64,000 nt of DNA from Psilocybe azurescens (taxonomy: Eukaryota; Basidiomycota; Agaricomycetes; Agaricales; Agrocybaceae): assembly GCA_023853785.1 (NCBI GenBank), contig JAJIRX010000218.1, positions 62,001-126,000 of the forward strand, in the 5' to 3' direction. The stretch's first letter is position 1. Every line of letters starts with the position of its first letter. The position numbers and the translations under genes were made by a program. The notes under the pieces were generated by a model. That model saw nothing but the letters and a program-made list of their open reading frames with translations, made no database searches and was not told where the DNA came from. Of this stretch, positions 62,712 to 64,000 are shown piece after piece.

Positions 62712-64000
62712 TTAGCTCAAAAGAGCAACTGCGGGTCTTTGTCGGGAAGCTTTCCGTACCCCTAGGTAGCTTGGCGACCGTATCGACTCCGATAAGGTCG
62801 AGATAGGCCGTGATCGCTGTGTCTCAGCAAGGCACTCCGCTGGCAACCAGGTGACGTCCCCGGCCTTCCACTCAATTTCGAATACGGAATCTTCTCCCGC
62901 TCCGTAGTGTGATAAAATCTTTTCAATTGCCCATTCCGTGCCCCTGACGTCGTCACTTGTGATAATCTCATCAAGTCTTCCTGGAAATAAGCGATCATCG
63001 TTAGGATGATGAATTCGCAGCAATGCCGCGTGAAAGACATCATGCACTCCTCTCTGTTTGAGAGAGGATGATAGTTCCAACTTGTAGGATTGATTCCCAT
63101 AATCCTTAATAATTCTATATGGTCCAATATATTTTGGTATTAGCTTGCGAGCCAATCCTTTGGGGTAATTAATATTCTTGGTAGATAGATAAACTAAGTC
63201 GCCTTCATGAAATGGCGATAATTGCCGTTCACGGTTAGCGCTCTCTCGTTTGTTTCACTCGAGCTGCTAATATGCTGTCATGAGCTTCTATCAATGCCAA
63301 TTTTTTCTGTTGAGCAAAGACCCGAACTGACGGGTATTCGTTATCTTTAGCTGAAGTCCAGATCATTGATCGTGGCATGCCCCATTATTCAGAAAGAATG
63401 GTGCATATCCCGTAGACTCAGACCGCGCTGAATTAATTGCGAATTCAATGCTCGGCAACTTAGGCACCCAATCGGATTGTGTTCTGTTTACGCATTGACG
63501 CAACATCTGATTGATCGTACGATTGGCGCGTTCTGTGGATCTGTCGGTTTGCGGGTGGTACGCACTAGACATTTTAAGTTTTGTCCCTATTAATTCGTGT
63601 AAGTGTGACCAGAAAATGCTCGTGAATAGTACGTCGCGATCACTAATTATGTTTTTGGTAACCCATGTAGCTTATATACCTGTTCAAATACAAGCTCGGC
63701 GACTTGTCGAGCCGTGTAGTCAGTGCGACTAGGTATTAAATGTACCATACCGGTGAGCAAACATATTACTACAGTTATCGAGTTGAACGATCTGTCTCTG
63801 TTTTTTGATTCAGGCAGCGGTCCGATGAAGTCAATACCAATCGACTCCCAAGGTGTGAATGGAACCGGGAGAGGATTCAATAGACCGTATGGTTTCTGAT
63901 TACTAGGTTTACTCCGTTTACATGTGTCGCACGAATTGCAATATGATTTAACATCTGCAACGAGTTCTTTCCACCAAACTTGTGATCGTAAATAGTCAGT
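62712..64000 (-). pseudogene. Ty3/gypsy (chromovirus) pol: integrase and chromodomain, partial
   Basis: Minus-strand pol 3' part that enters from the right edge. Near 63920 the HHCC zinc domain is visible (SYCNSCDTCKRSK). The core follows: WESIGIDFIGPLPESKNRDR (first Asp), ISDRDVLF (second Asp, reached after an A5 slip near 63655) and SSAYHPQTDRSTERANRTIN (Glu). The C-terminal GPY/F-type region reads YIGPYRIIKDYGNQSYKLEL, then HDVFHAALLRIHH. It ends with a chromodomain-like segment (WAIEKILSHYGAGEDSVFEIEWKAGDVTWLPAE) near 62850-62960, and stops at 62712. Slips occur near 63655, 63380 and 63240, so it is not open as written. Reverse transcriptase, RNase H and gag should lie beyond the window. 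Confidence 0.9.

Noticed and set aside
1..64000. CRISPR array or bacterial operon structure
   Set aside because: No regularly spaced direct repeats with unique spacers; introns and eukaryotic transposons are present throughout.

Overview
The window looks like nuclear DNA of an Agaricomycete-type basidiomycete fungus. The evidence is short phase-consistent introns (mostly 50-100 nt), an F-box/WD-like protein of the mushroom type, a multi-TM protein resembling DUF6534, a NACHT protein carrying the NVTINGGSF motif of mushroom STAND proteins, a GH115 xylan alpha-glucuronidase, and a dense load of eukaryotic transposons (Tc1/mariner, pogo, long-TIR elements, a Ty3/gypsy chromovirus). I see no bacterial features and no RNA gene I would defend.

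Layout. 3.6-5.6 kb holds a spliced F-box gene (+), followed by a small acidic hypothetical gene (-). 6.5-16.2 kb is gene-poor and rich in local repeats, including a 586-bp foldback at 11.5 kb, a hexamer satellite at 13.2 kb and a decayed tandem array at 14.6-15.1 kb. 16.2-19.3 kb holds a GC-rich C2H2 zinc-finger transcription factor (+), followed by about 0.8 kb of pyrimidine-rich sequence. 22.7-25.6 kb holds a multi-exon coiled-coil/proline-rich protein (-). A 760-bp pogo-like element sits at 26.5-27.2 kb and a DUF6534-like gene (+) at 28.4-30.1 kb. 34-41 kb is an AT-rich transposon block with a complete 1.6-kb Tc1/mariner element and a 2.75-kb long-TIR element with an 8-bp target duplication. 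41.4-45.9 kb is the GH115 gene (-). A small MITE lies at 48.2 kb. 50.9-54.3 kb is the NACHT/STAND gene (-), with a remnant of a second copy behind it. 54.9-61 kb is a second AT-rich block containing a palindrome of about 1.2 kb. 61.1-64 kb is the 3' part of a Ty3/gypsy element (-) that runs off the right edge and has an unexpected extra ORF between integrase and LTR.

A theme across the window is that nearly every recognisable gene and transposon is interrupted by single-base frame slips, many of them in short homopolymers. The conserved protein continues in another frame after each slip. This may be an assembly artefact or real decay, and it matters for every gene model here. The genes do not form a pathway: the window is a set of unrelated host genes separated by mobile DNA. 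The plausible functional themes are xylan side-chain removal (GH115), nonself or stress sensing (NACHT), ubiquitin ligase substrate recognition (F-box) and transcriptional control (C2H2).
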